Part shown: one piece after another, positions 12,030 through 24,900 of the stretch | How the letters are laid out: every line of letters starts with the position of its first letter | How positions within the stretch are numbered: position 1 is the stretch's first letter | Origin: Emydura subglobosa | Taxonomy: Eukaryota > Chordata > Testudines > Chelidae | Assembly (NCBI GenBank): GCA_007922225.1 | Contig: ML680008.1 | Coordinates: forward strand, 1 to 64,000 | Direction: 5' to 3' | Length of the DNA: 64,000 nucleotides | Made by a program: the position numbers and the translations under genes | The notes under the pieces: model-generated | Told to the model about the DNA's origin: nothing | Database searches by the model: none | What the model saw: the letters and a program-made list of their open reading frames with translations, nothing else

Positions 12030-13150
12030 CTCCATCGACACGCACAACGGAAGGGGACTGCTGGCCTTCACTGACACCGAGCGGGTCTTTTTGGCTGGCA
12101 TCTCCCAGCAGCAAAGGGCAGGGGAAGCGGGATGAGGAAGCAGGACCCTGAGACGGACACACCCCAGAGCCAGTGGGGAGAGGCCAGCGTGCCAGGTTAG
12201 TCTGATTGTCAGAGCAGACGGGCAAACAGCGGGCTCCTGTCCTGCATGGTAGCTGGAGCTGCCTGCGCCTGGGGAGAGCAGGGCCGAGCTAAGAACAGAG
12301 CAGCCGGCGGCTCGGAGGAAAGAGAAAAGGCCCAGGCCACGGAGCCGAGCAGAGCAGAGCAGCGCTGAGAAACGCAGCCAGCCCACGGCAGGGAGCCGAG
12401 CCGATCTGGGAGCAGGGAGCCGAGCCGCGCTGAGCAGGGTGGGGCCGAGGCTGGGGCCAGAGTCGGGTGCAGCGAGCGGCTGGACAGAGCGAGTGGGACC
12501 CTGGGCAGGGCCCGGCGCAGGGAGACGCCCCCAGCCCAGAGGCCGCGTGGCCTGGACAGGGAGGGGGGTTGTAACCCCGATGGGGGCGACGCTGGGAGAA
12601 GGGCCCTGCCCCTAGCGCCTGGGGGCGCACGGCCACTGCCAGGGCAAGTGTCCGACCCGGCCTGCCCACAGCGCAGGGGGCTGCGACGTGTGAGACATAG
12701 ACTGTGAACATCCCTCGCACCCAGAGACGCTGGGTGGGGCCCCTGGGCCAGGGCCGGCGCTGGGTGTTTGCCTTCAACCGTTCTCCTCTTTTCGTTATTT
12801 TCTCATTGATCACTGTTTAATAAATGGGGTTTGCTTTGCACCACACACATCGATCGGGGGGCAGGGCAGCGCCCGGTGTAGACAGCCCCCGGAGTGCGGA
12901 CACCCCAGCCCCTGCCCTAAGTGACCATGACAAGGCTGGGGGTCGAGCCCCTCAGGGATCCTGGGCCCAGCCTTGTTGGGGTTACGGGGACCCCGCCACT
13001 CAGGAGAGTGGGAGGGGACCCGTCGGGGTCAGGCCGGCCTCCGGGTCAAGGGAGTGGGAGCGAGGACCCAGATCCTGTCGCCAGCCAACTCCACCGGGGC
13101 AGCGTATGAGCGGGAACGTTCCCCGCGATAGCGGGCCCATCCCCCACTTA
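12030..13150. repeat. Tandem duplication copy 2 (uninterrupted)
   Basis: An uninterrupted copy of the unit found at 7570-8350 plus 10773-11060. It contains GAGCC/GAGCAG-rich repeats (12340-12430), a polyadenylation-like gtttaataaatggg near 12817, and the shared tail ending near the cccccacttac at 13143. It marks the empty site of the CR1 in copy 1. Confidence 0.75.
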
Positions 13151-14199
13151 CAAGAAGATCTTTTCTCAGGGGTGCGGGCGGCTCACCCCGCTCTCACGAG
13201 ATCCCCTTTGGGAGCGTCCGGGGCGGCTCTGCTCCGGGATAAGGTCAGTGCAGACGCCTGCGTAGCTCAGAGGAACGATTCCCTGTCTGGGTCTCTCCCG
13301 CAACGCGGCGCCGCTCGCGGCCTCTCTCCTCATCTGTGTGCCCACGTGGCAGCGCCGGCTGCCGGGCTTCAGACTGGCTGCTGCCTCAGTTTCCCCGGCT
13401 GATCGCCTGGGGCTCCTGGCCTGGAACGACCCCCTGATGCGCCCAAGTCACTTTTCATGGTAAAACGTAGACAAAACATCAGAACAAAGCAGAGCCTCTG
13501 CTCTGGGCCACAGCTCCAGAGGCTTTTCTCATGCTACCCAGACCCCCAGGCTGAGATCAGGGATCCCCTGTCATGCCAGGCACTGCCAAGACACCTACTG
13601 AGAGACAAAGGAAAGATCATTTCACAGATGGAGAAAGAGGCCAATTTTCCAGACACCTGGTGTTTTGCTGTCCCCACTCAGGCCCTGCCTGGACGGGCAC
13701 CCAGGGGCGTGGAGGCTGGAGTTCATCTGTCCAATGCTCCTTCCATTCGCCACTTTTGGGGCATGTTGAAAACCGTGTTATGGTGACAAGCCGCCCCTTT
13801 AAATCCTCAGGGGGTTTCCCGGTCGTGCTGGCAGGCTCAGGGGTGCTGCAGGGGGAGACATGGACTGAATCAGTCTGTGGAGAGCCAGCCTAGGCTAAGG
13901 GGTGGAGGGAGCTGGGCCTCAGGGAGCAGCCTGCTTCGGCTCTCTCTGGTTTGGGACGGTTCTTGAGTGCGAGCGCTCTGTGTCTACACCTGAAATGCAG
14001 CCGCCGCGCCATTGTAGTGCGTCAGTGTAGACATGACCTACGCCAAGGAGCAGGGTGCTCCCAGCACTGGAGTTAATCCCCCAAAGGTGTGGATGTTCCA
14101 CGCCCCTGAGCCGCCCTTGGCAATAACGTCATGTGACGTGAGAGTCCCCGCTAGTCTCTGGGTGGTGGAGGATGGGATTAAGCTTGGGGGCGGGGTGGG
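13151..14199. other. No gene; small MITE remnant
   Basis: No exon-like sequence is recognised. Around 13979-14045 there is a short hairpin-like element (tgtgtctacacc ... cagtgtagacatg) of a kind seen again at 56824-57116 and 57438-57655. Confidence 0.4.
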
Positions 14200-14690
14200 G
14201 GGGCCAGGACTCCTGGGTTCAGCATGCACAGGGGCAGCAGTACAAACACATGCGCTCTGCAGGGCATTTTGATTTATTCAGTGCATTGGCATTTGAAAAT
14301 GCACAAGGTTAGAACGGGGGGTGGAGGGGCAGGACACCTGGGTTCTATCCCTGGCTCTGGGAGGGGAGCGGGGTCTAGTGGTTAGAGCTGGGGGGGAGGG
14401 GGGAGATGGGGCTGAGAGCCTGGATTCCTAGGTTCTATCCTTGGCTCTGGGAGGGGAGCGGGGTCTAGTGGTTAGAGCTGGGAGGGCAGTGCTGAGAGCC
14501 TGGATTCCTAGATTCTATCCTTGGCTCTGGGAGGGGAGCGGGGTCTAGTGGTTAGAGCTGGGGGGCGGTGCTGAGAGCCTGGATTCCTAGGTTCTCTCCC
14601 TGGCTCTGGGAGGGGAGTGGCGGCTAATGGGTTGGAGCAGTGGGGGCTGGGAGCCAGGACTCCTGGGCACAATCTCTGGGGGAGAAGCTG
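14200..14690 (+). repeat. Tandem array of tRNA-like SINE heads
   Basis: About five head-to-tail units of roughly 90-95 bp. Each has an A-box-like tagtggttagagc, a B-box-like gggttctatccc, and a spacer ggctctgggaggggag. Units differ by small substitutions. It lies over the probable 3' untranslated region of LU gene 2. Confidence 0.8.
14273..14278 (-). terminator. Polyadenylation signal of LU gene 2
   Basis: The minus strand reads AATAAA about 670 nt past the stop. The surrounding gatttattcagtgcattggc resembles the 3' ends of genes 1 and 3, which favours this site despite the distance. Confidence 0.5.
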
Positions 14691-14946
14691 CTAATGGGTA
14701 TTTATAATATTCAAGCCTGTTCTTAAGCTCATCATGCTCAGTGCAAAACCCATAAGGGGTCATTGGATTGGGCCCTGCACCACTGCATCTCAAAGCGCTT
14801 TGCAAAGGTGGCTAGCTTCGATTCTGCCCCTGCTTACAGAAGGGGGAAACTGAGGCATGGATGGGAGGCCAGCCCACGGACAGGCCTGGCGGGGAAGGAA
14901 TAGCTCAAAGCGGGAGCGTGCCAGCTGACCAGAGGTTAGCAGGGCA

Positions 14947-17900
14947 TCAGAAGCCATCCACGGTCTCCATTCTGGTGGCGGGGCTTAACTGGATGGTCGT
15001 GATTCGATAGGTGAATACGCCCGACTGCAGGACGTCCCCGGCTTTGACTCCGGCCACGCCCTTGGTGGCGCATCCTCCGGCTGTGAAAGGGATTTCGATG
15101 TTTTCTGCCCAGAGAAATTGTCATTGTTATTATCCGGCATAGGGGGCGGGGGGCACAGACGCTCAGTCCCCACTGCGCCAGGCGCTGGACAAACAGAGCA
15201 GAGAGATGGCCGCTACCCCAAAGAGTGTGACGAAGCAGAGATATTCTTGGGGTTTTCTCTGAGGGCTGTGTGCGCGCCTCAGTTTCCCCACATGTTACTC
15301 ATGGATTTCGGTGATGGGACCCGGGTGTGTGATCTTTGCAGCGGCCACTAGAGGGCGGATGGGCCTTCTCCAGCCACACGTCCGCAGACCATGGGCAGAG
15401 CCCTCTGCCCTCCTGGGTCACACCAGCCAAGACAGCTTGTAACAGGTTGTGGCAGGCGGAGACAAGGCGGGGTAGACGCCTTGCCCGGGCAGGAGATGAA
15501 GGACTGGGGAGGGACCAGGGGACGGCTCTGGGGGGCGGCTGGAAGGGCCAGTCCCCTGTAACGGGGCTCAGGAGCAGGGCCCCACCATGGGGCTCTAGGG
15601 CTCCCCAGGTGGTTGTTGCTGTAACTTCTAATCGATCTGCCACCAACGTCTCTCCACGCAGGGCTCGACAAACCCCCGGCACCAGGTCGCCATGGCCTAG
15701 AAATTTAAGTCTGGCGCCTAGTATTTCTCCGGGGGGAGCAGCCGCCGTGCTCTGGCCAGGGCGCCCTGCCGCTGGGCCCACGTTGTGGGAAAGGGGCAGG
15801 GGGATGGGGCAGGGCCAGGAGGGGAGAGCGGTTGCTGCACTCCGGCCAGGGCGCCCCACCGCTGAGCCTGCATTATCTGGCTCCTTAATTTTGGGGCTGG
15901 CTCCTAGCTCCAAAGCAAATTTGTCGAGCCCTGTCTCTGCGCTGGGATCCTGAGAACTAATAAAGCCGTCTGACTCCCGCGCCGGCTGAGAATCGCTTCT
16001 GCCTGCAAGGTGGGTGCACGGCCCCTTTGGGGCATGTAGGGCTCCCCAGGGTCCCATCCAGGGGGACTGACGGGGGGAGCTCAGGCAGAGCAGGGGGGCT
16101 AAACGCTGCGAGGCCAGATTCAGGAGGTGGCTGCGCTGGTGTGAGGGGACTGTGGGGGGGAGCAGACTCCAAGCAGTAGAGTCCGGACTGGCTGCGTCCC
16201 GAGTGGTTCCTGAGCCCGGTTCCTGTGGGACTCCTGTCACAAAGAGACACCAGCTGCAGACAGACAGCCGGCCGGCCGGGGGGAGGACGAGGAAACAAGG
16301 AGACAGTACGGGTTGGCATGAGGCCATTTTGCAAAGTGCCCGGAAAAGGGAAGGGGAGTTTTCCAAAGGGGAAAGTTAAAAGCGGGGGGAAAAGGGGAAA
16401 ATGAACAGGAAGAAAAGAGGACAAGAGGAAAGAGCCGGACAGAAGGAGGAAGGAGAGAGAAGAAAAGAAGGGGAAAATGAAAAAGGAGACAAAAAACAGA
16501 GCAGACAGAGATGGGGCAAATGCCCCCGAAGGACGGAGCGAAGGATCTGATGGGGAAGACGGGAAAAACGAAGAAGATGAAACCGTTTTGAACCATCCGC
16601 GCACTCGGCTCCGTCTCGCTTTCCAGATTTTGAACACAGGCCGTTTCTCTCCCCAGCCCCGCCCCACTTGCCGTGCAGCCAGCCCTGCTCAGGGGGGCAC
16701 TCGGTCCAGTGCCCACTGAGAGGCCCGGGGGGGTTTGGCCCGGGGGGGGCCCATGGGGTACTCACCTTCCGATAGCGTCCCGACGATGTAGACGCACTGG
16801 CTGGCGCCCCCGTGGCAGGGCCGGGTGTCGTTGCGGAGGCAGTGTTGGGATCCCGGGGCGTAGCACGACGGGCACTGCCAGCCGTTGGGCACGGTGCTGA
16901 TTTTGGGCCCTGTGGACAAAGAGGGGGAGATCAGAATCGGGGCCAAAGTGGGAAGCGGCTCCTTGGGTCTCGACATTTCCAGGGCGGGTGGGCCGCAGTG
17001 AGGCACAGGGCTGGGCGTCAGGACACCTGGGTTCTCTTCCTCCCAACTCTGCCGCTGACTCCCTGGGTGAGCTTTGGCCTTCCTTGGCCTCAGTTTCCCC
17101 AACTATAACATGGTGAGAACAATCCTGCCTTGGTCCGTTCAGACTGGAAGCTCTTTGGGACAGGGACTGTGTCTCTGGGCAGCACCCGGTACAACAAGGG
17201 CCCCCTGTCTCGGGGGCCCTGATCGCCGAAGGTGCAGGGCAGTGAGGAGGCGCCAGGTGGGGGCGGGCGAGGGACTGGGCGCAGGGCTGGGTACGTACGG
17301 TCCTTGAACACTGCCACGTTGCAGTTGGTATCTCCGCAGATCTGGGAGAGGATCCTCACGTAGACGCCTCCCCCCAATTCGAAGTCCAGTCTCCCCGTCA
17401 GGCTGCGCATGTTGCTGCCACAGGCTTGGAGGATGCCTGTGTTCACCACCCCACCTGGTGGGGAGAGGAGGGAATGGCTGTCAAGGGATGAAAGCTGACA
17501 GCTCCCCGAATGCCCAGCCCCCTGCCAGCTCCCTACAGCCCAGCCAGGCAACACAGCCCGCCCCACTCGGCTCCACCTCTGCGTTTGACCCAGCCCCCAT
17601 AGCTCAGACTGGTGTCAGCGGTGGGATCCCGCAGGCCTTCGCCTGGCAGTTGGCACTCTCTACTTTGGGGAAGGAAAGGCAGGCCTGCTGTGCTCTGCCC
17701 CTCATGCAGAGCCCCCTGACAGAGGGGTGGGGTTTGACAGGGTCCATCCAGAGCCAAGGTGCTGGGAGTTAAAAGCCCATTGAGATGCTTGGGGCAGTTT
17801 TCACTCCTCCTAGCAATCGGCTCAGGCTGTCGGCAGACCCAGGCAGCGTTGCCGTGTTGCTCACACCGACCGTGAAGGCCTGAGAGCGGCTCTTTTTTTA

Positions 17901-19895
17901 AATGAAAGCTGCGGGTTCGCTCTAATCTGCTGAGTTCAGGATGTGCGGTCTGGAGAGCCCATGCGCTGATCTCTGCCTCGGACCCATGCCACTTACCGAG
18001 GTTGTTTGTTTCCTGAACAGTGAGGCAAACATTTTCATCACGCTGACAGCTCCTCGTTACGCTGCTTTTCCCAGGGACGCTCTGGTAACAGCTGGAGGGA
18101 CGCGCTGTGGACGTGGGAAATAAATTCATCCTGATTTCTGGCACCCGATTGTAAGCAGGGTCTGAATGAGCTCTCCCCTGACACCGAGCGATGGGCGGGA
18201 GGAGCAGGAGCCGACCCTGTCTGCAGGGGCACACTCACTCCACCGAGGTGCACGGCCCCAGGAGGCCGCTTTGAGCCAGGGATGAACTTTGGCTGGTGCT
18301 GGGTTACAAATCCCCGTTGGTGTTGGATGCAGGGGCAATGAAACTCCTTGCTTGAGTGATGGGCAGCAGAAGGGTGCTGAGCCTGGCCTGACTGAGGGGG
18401 GGGTCGCCCTCACCTGAGCTGCACTCGCTAAGCAGGGGGCTCGGATGCCAGACCCTTGTGACAGGAAGAGGGTGACGGGGTGGGCACAGGTGTCTCTGCC
18501 AGCAGGTGTGGCTCTGCACGAGAGCCCCAGGCCTGGTTTACCCTGCCCCCTTCCCGCCATTGAAAGAGATCGCGAATTAAGGCTCCATTCGGGGTTTTAG
18601 GTGATCAAAGGAGCTGAAGTCACCTGTGGGGAGACAGTTCCTGCCCCGCCTGCTTCAGCAGTGACGTCCCCCCAGGATTTCAAGAGAGCGGCCCGCAGAG
18701 AAGCAGGGGGCAGCCGAAGGAGGCGCTGTGCACGTCGGGCGGAGCGGCTGGCCGGGCGGCTAGTGGGACGCAGCAGCTAATAAGGGAGGCAATAGGGCGG
18801 CCAGCGGAGCCTTCTCTTCCCCCCTCCAGCAACCAGGGTGGGAGGGGAACTCTGCGGCTGCACCTCTGAACTCTGGGTCCGCCCTGGCTGAGGACACCAC
18901 CTGGGAGTGGGGGGCTATGGGGGGGAGACACATTAAAGGAACTTCTGGTTGCTGGACTTAAGAAGCGGAGGCAAATGGAAACTGCCCCACGTGCTCTAGG
19001 GTGGGTGTCTTGCTCGTGGTTTTATGCGTGTGGATCCTGCTTCCAAGTCAAGGCCGGGTCACTTTCCCCCTTTAATGCAAAGTCTCTTCCCTACACTCAG
19101 CGTCGGCGCGGGTGAGAGGGGCCGTGGTGCCTACAGAGGCGCCGAAGGGGTGGCGCGTGATTGTCCCGGGTGGCTGGGTGGGGTTCGAGACAACTTTGTG
19201 TTGGATTGTTGAAGGAAACCCTGGATATCGAACCCGGCCCAGTGGCTGCGACCCAGACTGGCAGAAGGACGACACAATGATTCCTTGTCCTTCCCTTCAC
19301 CATTGCCGGGTTGCATGGTCGGTTTTGACCTCCGGGGTGGCTCAGATCCCCTGAGCCCGGTTCTCAGCCCCTCCACCCCTTCCCTCCAGGAACCCTTCCA
19401 GCTTTGCTGGCTGCCCTGCGAGTTATTTCAGGCAGAGGCAGAATCATTTCTGCTGACTCCCTCCAGCGGCCAGACCAGGAAGGTCCCTGGTTGGAAAAGG
19501 GACCCTGCCCAAGATTGCCCTCTGACCCTCCCCATGCCGGGCTCTGCACAGACCCTGCCCGAGATCGGGTTCCCACCCCACCCCACTGTGCTGGGCGCTA
19601 CACAGACCCGCAATGACAGACAGGCTCTTCCCAAAGAGTTTATGATCAGGCAGAGTAGCAAGGGAAACTGAGGCACAGAGCGGGGACTTGCTCACTGACA
19701 AAGCTGGGGATAGAACCCACCAGACCTCCCCACCTCTCCCCTCCCAGAACTGGGATGGACAGAACTCAGGAGTCCTGGCTCTCATCCCTCCCCCTCCCCC
19801 GCTTTAACCCATTCGACCCCAAGAAACTCACGCCACACAGCACTGGCTGTAGCTAGGAGAGCCGAGAGGAGGCAGGAGACAAGACGAACTTCCAT
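14947..19895 (-). CDS. LU gene 2: secreted phospholipase A2 inhibitor/Ly6-type protein with reduced disulfides
   Basis: Five coding exons: 19895-19832, 18104-17997, 17454-17299, 16909-16766 and 15104-14947 (630 nt, 209 aa). All introns are phase 1, with the same architecture as genes 1 and 3. Exon 1 encodes a signal peptide (MEVRLVSCLLSALLATASA). LU domain 1 begins SSCYQS and ends QICGDTNCN. LU domain 2 begins WQCPSC and ends at TVDGF with no hydrophobic tail, so the product should be secreted. Domain 1 lacks consensus cysteines 2 and 3 as well as 7 and 8. Domain 2 lacks 7, 8, 9 and 10. The remaining 12 cysteines still pair as C1-C5, C4-C6 and C9-C10 in domain 1 and C1-C5, C2-C3 and C4-C6 in domain 2. 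The family role is phospholipase A2 inhibition; whether this paralogue retains it is unknown. Confidence 0.82.
15659..15933. mobile_element. hAT-like MITE with perfect 15-bp terminal inverted repeat
   Basis: The left end CAGGGCTCGACAAA (15659-) and right end TTTGTCGAGCCCTG (-15933) are exact inverted repeats. The flanks tctccacg (15651-15658) and tctctgcg (15934-15941) match at 6 of 8 positions, as an 8-bp target duplication would. The interior carries two related GC-rich copies (ctctggccagggcgccctgc and actccggccagggcgcccca) near 15750 and 15840. It lies in intron 4 of LU gene 2. Confidence 0.8.
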
Positions 19896-19984
19896 GGCTC
19901 TGGAGAGTGCAGGGGGCAGGGCTGGGAGCCGCTACTGAGCCGCTGTGTCTGGAGCACAGGAAACACCGCAGGGAGAGTCTGCTT

Positions 19985-20215
19985 TTCTGGCCTCAGCTCT
20001 GGGAGGGGAGTGGAGGCTAGTGGTTAGAGCTGGGGGCGGTGGGGCTGGGAGCCAGGACTCCTGGGTTCTATCCCCAGCTCCGGGAAGCGAGTGGAGGCTA
20101 GTGGTTAGAGTGGGAGGGGGAGATGCAGGCCAGGATTCCTGGGATCTCTCCTCAGCTCTAGGAGGGGAGTTGGGGCTAGTGGTTGTGGGGGGTTGGGAGC
20201 CAGGCTCTGGGAGTA
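19985..20215 (+). repeat. tRNA-like SINE head array
   Basis: Three head units in tandem (gctagtggttagag ... gccaggactcctgggttctatccc ... gctctgggagggg) directly upstream of LU gene 2. Confidence 0.75.
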
Positions 20216-20754
20216 TCCCCCCACTAGGAACCCCCAATATTCTGTAGGGAGAGCCTCTGCCACCTCTGAGGAATGCCCCACCCTAGCGGCAGGCTGCCAG
20301 CCTTGCCCGCTGAGCCCTACCATGGATTGAGGAAATTCCCAGAGCCAAGAACTTCTGGGCAATTTGCTCCATGCGTGAAAAGCAAAAGTGGGAGAGGGGA
20401 TTAACCCTTCCCTGGCTGCAGCCCGTTCCCCTCCCACTCTGCCCAGCGGCCCCCCACCAGACAGACGCCCTGGCACCCACCGTGTGGCTTGCTCGTGCCC
20501 TGAGTGCTGGGTTTAATCTAGCTCCAGCAGCTGGCACAGGCAGGGGGCTGGCACAGGGGCCACGGCCGGAGAGGGAATTCTCACCTGGGGCTGCGGCGGT
20601 GTGTGTGCGGATCTGCCCCGGGCAGCTGAGGTTAGCTGGTGGCTGGGTATGCGGGCGGGCAGCTTAAGTAGACGGCGCAGCAGGCATCATGCCAGACCGG
20701 GGCACTTCTCCAAAGCCCTCCCCTGTTCTCCCCCTTCCCTGCTGAAGGGCGGCC

Positions 20755-20950
20755 CCCAGAGTTGGCCGCCAGGGGCCAGATTTACATCTGGTGTAAACTG
20801 GAGCAGTCTCGCTGACTGGAGTGAAGTTACTCCTGATCTACCCCGGGGAAAGGAACGAGAGGGGAATGGGCCCGGTGACTCCAGTGGAGTGACTCCTGAT
20901 TTACACGGGGGGAATTGGCCCCAGTGGAGGGACTCCTGATTACCCCAGTT
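20755..20950. repeat. Degenerate repeat with 'gtggagtgactcctgattta' units
   Basis: Three imperfect units built round tggagtnactcctgattta, a motif that recurs in a common amniote interspersed repeat. No coding capacity. Confidence 0.5.
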
Positions 20951-21354
20951 CTGCACTGGTCACTGGCTGATCTGGAGGCTTTGCCGCGGGCGCAGGCGAG
21001 GCGTCACTGGCGGGTGGGATACCAGGGTCACCGCCACCCTCCCAGGTTGTTTGTCTCAGCTCCTGCAGCGCAGCCGGGACGTTAGGGGCGTGGGCCAGGC
21101 CTGGCCCTGGACGATAGTGGCTGAGGATGCGGGCCAGGGGAATGCCCGGGGCCCCATCTCCCAGCTGTCTTGGCACAAGAGCAGGCTGTTGCAGTTAAAG
21201 GAGGGGGCTGGCACAGGCCCCGGGGGAGAGTTCCCCATGGGACAAGACTCAGCACATTTCCCCACTGTTTGGGCCAGTACTCGCTAGCCCTGTCCCCGCT
21301 GTTTCACCCTCGCACACTCCCGGGAGGCCAGGCAGGACTCTTAGCTCCACTGTA

Positions 21355-21480
21355 AAGATGGGGAAACTGAGGCATCGGGCAGCTGAGTGATATACTCAAG
21401 GGGTCTGCAGCAGAGCAAGGAGTTGATCCTGGGTCTCAGGTCTGAGGCGAGTGCGCTAACCACTGGACCGCACTTCCTCT
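21355..21480 (-). repeat. MIR-like SINE
   Basis: ggggaaactgaggca, then a gatcctgggtctcaggtct segment and gtgcgctaaccactggaccgcac: body plus reversed tRNA-like head of the same CORE/MIR-type SINE. Confidence 0.6.
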
Positions 21481-21707
21481 CCTGGTAGGGAAGTACTCGG
21501 GATGGGAAAGAGTCTGGGTTTTGCCTCTGTTCCTAAGATTGAGATATGAGATGGGGGCGCTGCCCAGACCCTGAAAAAGATCAGGGCCCCCGTTGTGCCA
21601 GGCTCTGCCCAGACCCTGACCGAGATCCGGGCCCCCATTGTCCCGATTTTGCAAAAGCATTAAAAAAAAAAAAATCACGTGTCTTTTTCCCCCTCACCTT
21701 CCAGTTA

Positions 21708-21713
21708 TTTATT
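21708..21713 (-). terminator. Polyadenylation signal of LU gene 3
   Basis: The minus strand reads AATAAA 206 nt past the stop codon. The context tttattcagtg is shared with gene 2. Confidence 0.65.
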
Positions 21714-21918
21714 CAGTGAAGTTGTCACAGGACATAATTTTCAGTCCCCCCAACCCAGCCCCCAAAGCCCAGGAGTTTGCAGGAAGTGCCCGATGCTGGA
21801 ACGTGATCCTGGATCATCCCGAGAGCCAAGGGAGATCAGGATAGACAGCCAGGCTGGGCTACCTGTGCCCCAATCTGGCTGGGCTGGGCCATGGTGGCAT
21901 TGCCCGGGCAGGGGGAGG

Positions 21919-24900
21919 CTAATCATCCTGCTTGGTGCCGGGTTTGGGGGCTGGGCTGCACTCAGATGTTATCACGATCTCGGTGAAGACCCCTGGCAGT
22001 TTGTACACCCCGACCTTGCTGGCACAGGCGCTCTTGGTGGCGCAGCCGCGGACGGCGTAGGTGTAATTCCGGGTGCCTGAGAGGAGAGAGGAAAAGGGCT
22101 TTGTCCGGAGGGATTGTGCCCCGGAACCGGGGCTAGCGGGAGAGTCCTCTGGAAACGGCCCCCAAGATGGTTTGACTGCAACGGAACTCCGCTGGGAACC
22201 TGCCTGCTGAGGGGATGGGGACGCCCTGACTCCAGACCCCCTATGGCTCCGGAAGCTTTGGGAGGGCCAGCTACTGCACTACCAGCTGCACGCCGCCCTG
22301 GAGGCAGATCCCAGGACCTCAGCCCTTTGTCGGTGCGCCTGGCCGGCTTTACACAGAGTTCCCATGGGCAGGGAATTTCCTTCGGGGTTTCCTTTTGATG
22401 AAGCAGGTTTTTGTTGGTCTGCTCGTTTTGCTCGAATATTACCTGCATTTTAATTCCACAATGTTTTTGACCCAGAAATTTCCTCCGTTGTTTTTTTTTT
22501 AAACAATTTTAAGAAACACCCCCAAAACACTTTCAATTTCTCTGGGAATTTTCCTCCCTCCAAATTCAGTTCAACCCTCCAGGCTCAAAAGCTGAACACG
22601 GTCATGACATTTTCATCGAGTTTCAAGTCGGAAGGGCCCATCCAGCCAGCTAATTTCATCTCCCACCTGCTCCTGCATTGTTTCTTGCATTTTTATCCCA
22701 GCCGCAAAATCCTTAGATCCTGAAAATCTTGCAAGAGAGAGAGAGACTCCCTAATGCTACTAAACAAAAAAACCCCACCCAAAACAGACGGTTAATATGT
22801 TATACATATAAAAGGAATTCAGACACAATTTTTGCTACTAAAAGAATAAAACAATTCTTACTTATATCATGTAAAAATACTTAACTCCTGTTCCAATAGA
22901 CTTAACATTTCTTTCTATCCCTTGCTTAAATGTAAGTATTAAAACCTTTATTTTAAAGAAAAGATTTTGTGTTTTCCTGCAAATACCCACTGCTTGGTTT
23001 TCTTTGTCCATAAAGAGAACATTTTATCTGCTCCGGCAGCGGGACCCATGGGAACCCAGACCCACAGCAGGACTCTGCGTCTTCGACCATCCCGTTACTG
23101 AATCTCTCCCGGCCCTGAGCTCACTGACGTGTGTGGCACTAAAGCGCTGGCCGAGATGCGACGACACCGGGGGATGAATCCACCTCGGCTGGCAGGAGTT
23201 TGTTCCAATCGTTTGTCACCCCCCCGGTAAGCGATGGGGCCGTCTTTCTGACTGGCCTGCGGCTGGCGTTACCGCTAGATGCAAGAGCCCGTTAACACCC
23301 TCAAATGCCCTCCCCCCGGGGCAGTGCCGCCACAGCGTGGCGGGGGCTGCAGCCCTGACGCAGGGCACCTGGTGCCGGGGGGAAGATGGGGGGGCCCCCT
23401 GAGCGGTTACCGGTTGCGATGGATCCAGCAATATAGACGCAGTGGTTCTCGGGGCCCACGCAGCTGATGGTGTCGTTGGCCTGGCACTCCATGCCCTCTG
23501 ACAGGCATCCCGGACACTGCAGCCTGTTGGGCTTGGGCTGGGCCCGTGGCACTAGGGACAGACAGACAGACAGGCAGTCAGCTTTGGTGCATGGTGCGGC
23601 GCAGGGCAAGGCGTCGGGATGGGTCTGTGTGTCCCAATGGTCAGAGCATCTTAGATGGGAATGGGGCGTAGGGGGTTAAAACAGGAGGCGGGGGGTTGGA
23701 GCCAGGACTCCTGAGTTCTGTACCTGGCTCTGGGAGGGGAGTGGTGTCTAATGGTTAGAGCGAGCAGGGTGGGCTGGGAGCTAGGACTCCTGGGTTCTCT
23801 CCCTGGCTCTGGAAAGGAAGCGGGATCTAGTGGTGAGAGCCGGGAGGGGCAAAGTCTGGGAGCCAGAACTCCTGGGTTCTCTGCCCGGCTCAGGGAGGGG
23901 AGTGGGGTCCAGTGGTTAGAGTTGGAGAGGGTGGAGGAGCCAGGACTCCTGGGTTCTCTGTCTGGCTCAGGGAGGGAAGTGGGGTCTAGCAGGGGGCTGG
24001 GCAGGCGACTGGTTCCTTACACTTCACGGCCCCCTTGTTGCACAGGTCCCGCTGGCAGCACTTGGCGCTGCTCCGCACGCGCATGTCAAAGGAAGAGCTG
24101 AGGCTGGAGGTCCGTGGGGGGCAGAATCTGGTCTCGGTGCAGCCCTTGTAGGTGCCCAGCTTCTGCTCCGTCCCTAGGGGTGAGACGGGGGAAAGGCATC
24201 ACCAGGCTGGACTGTCTGTGCCCAGGTCCAAGCACCCCAGGCCCGGCGGTGGAGTGTCTGGGCAGCACCTGGCTTGACAGGGCCCTGATCTCGGTCGGGG
24301 TGTGTGAGGAAGTGGGACTGTCCTTAATGTTTCCTCTGAATAGTGGGTGTGTGCCTCAGTTTCCCCTATGCGTTACTCAAGCATCCACGGTGGAGGGATG
24401 AGGGCGTTCAATCGTTGCAGAGACCACTAGACGGCAGGTGCGGCTGACACAGATAGTGGCTGGATCCCTTCCCCTGCAAGAGGCCAGCTGGGGGTGTTGG
24501 AAAAGAAAAGACCAGGTGACCTGCTGTGCCCGGGGAAGGAACAATGGGGCGCATCTGGTGCTGGCTGGCTGGAGGGTCAGTCTCAGTCCCTGGTGGGGGA
24601 ACCCAGGGAGAGGGACCAGGGAGGGGGGACTCTGGAACTCCCCCAGAATGGCTCTTGCTGCAACTTCTTGATTCCTGCGCTGACAAGCTCTGGTCTACAC
24701 CGCACGACGGAGAAACCCTTCTGATCTGCAGGCTGGCCGAGAGTCGCTGCTGACAGCAAGGCCGGGCGTGTGAGGCTTCCGCAGGTGTCCCCCCCTGGGG
24801 GGATGCACTGCGGGAAGCCCCCGGTGGAGCAGGGGTGCTGAACGCTCCGAGGTCCTGATCCGGGAATTGGCTGTCCTGGTGAGGGAATGCGCTGAGGGGA

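Noticed and set aside
15299..16366. Minus-strand open frame of 355 codons
   Set aside because: Sits in intron 4 of LU gene 2 and runs through the hAT-like MITE at 15659-15933; no recognisable domain.
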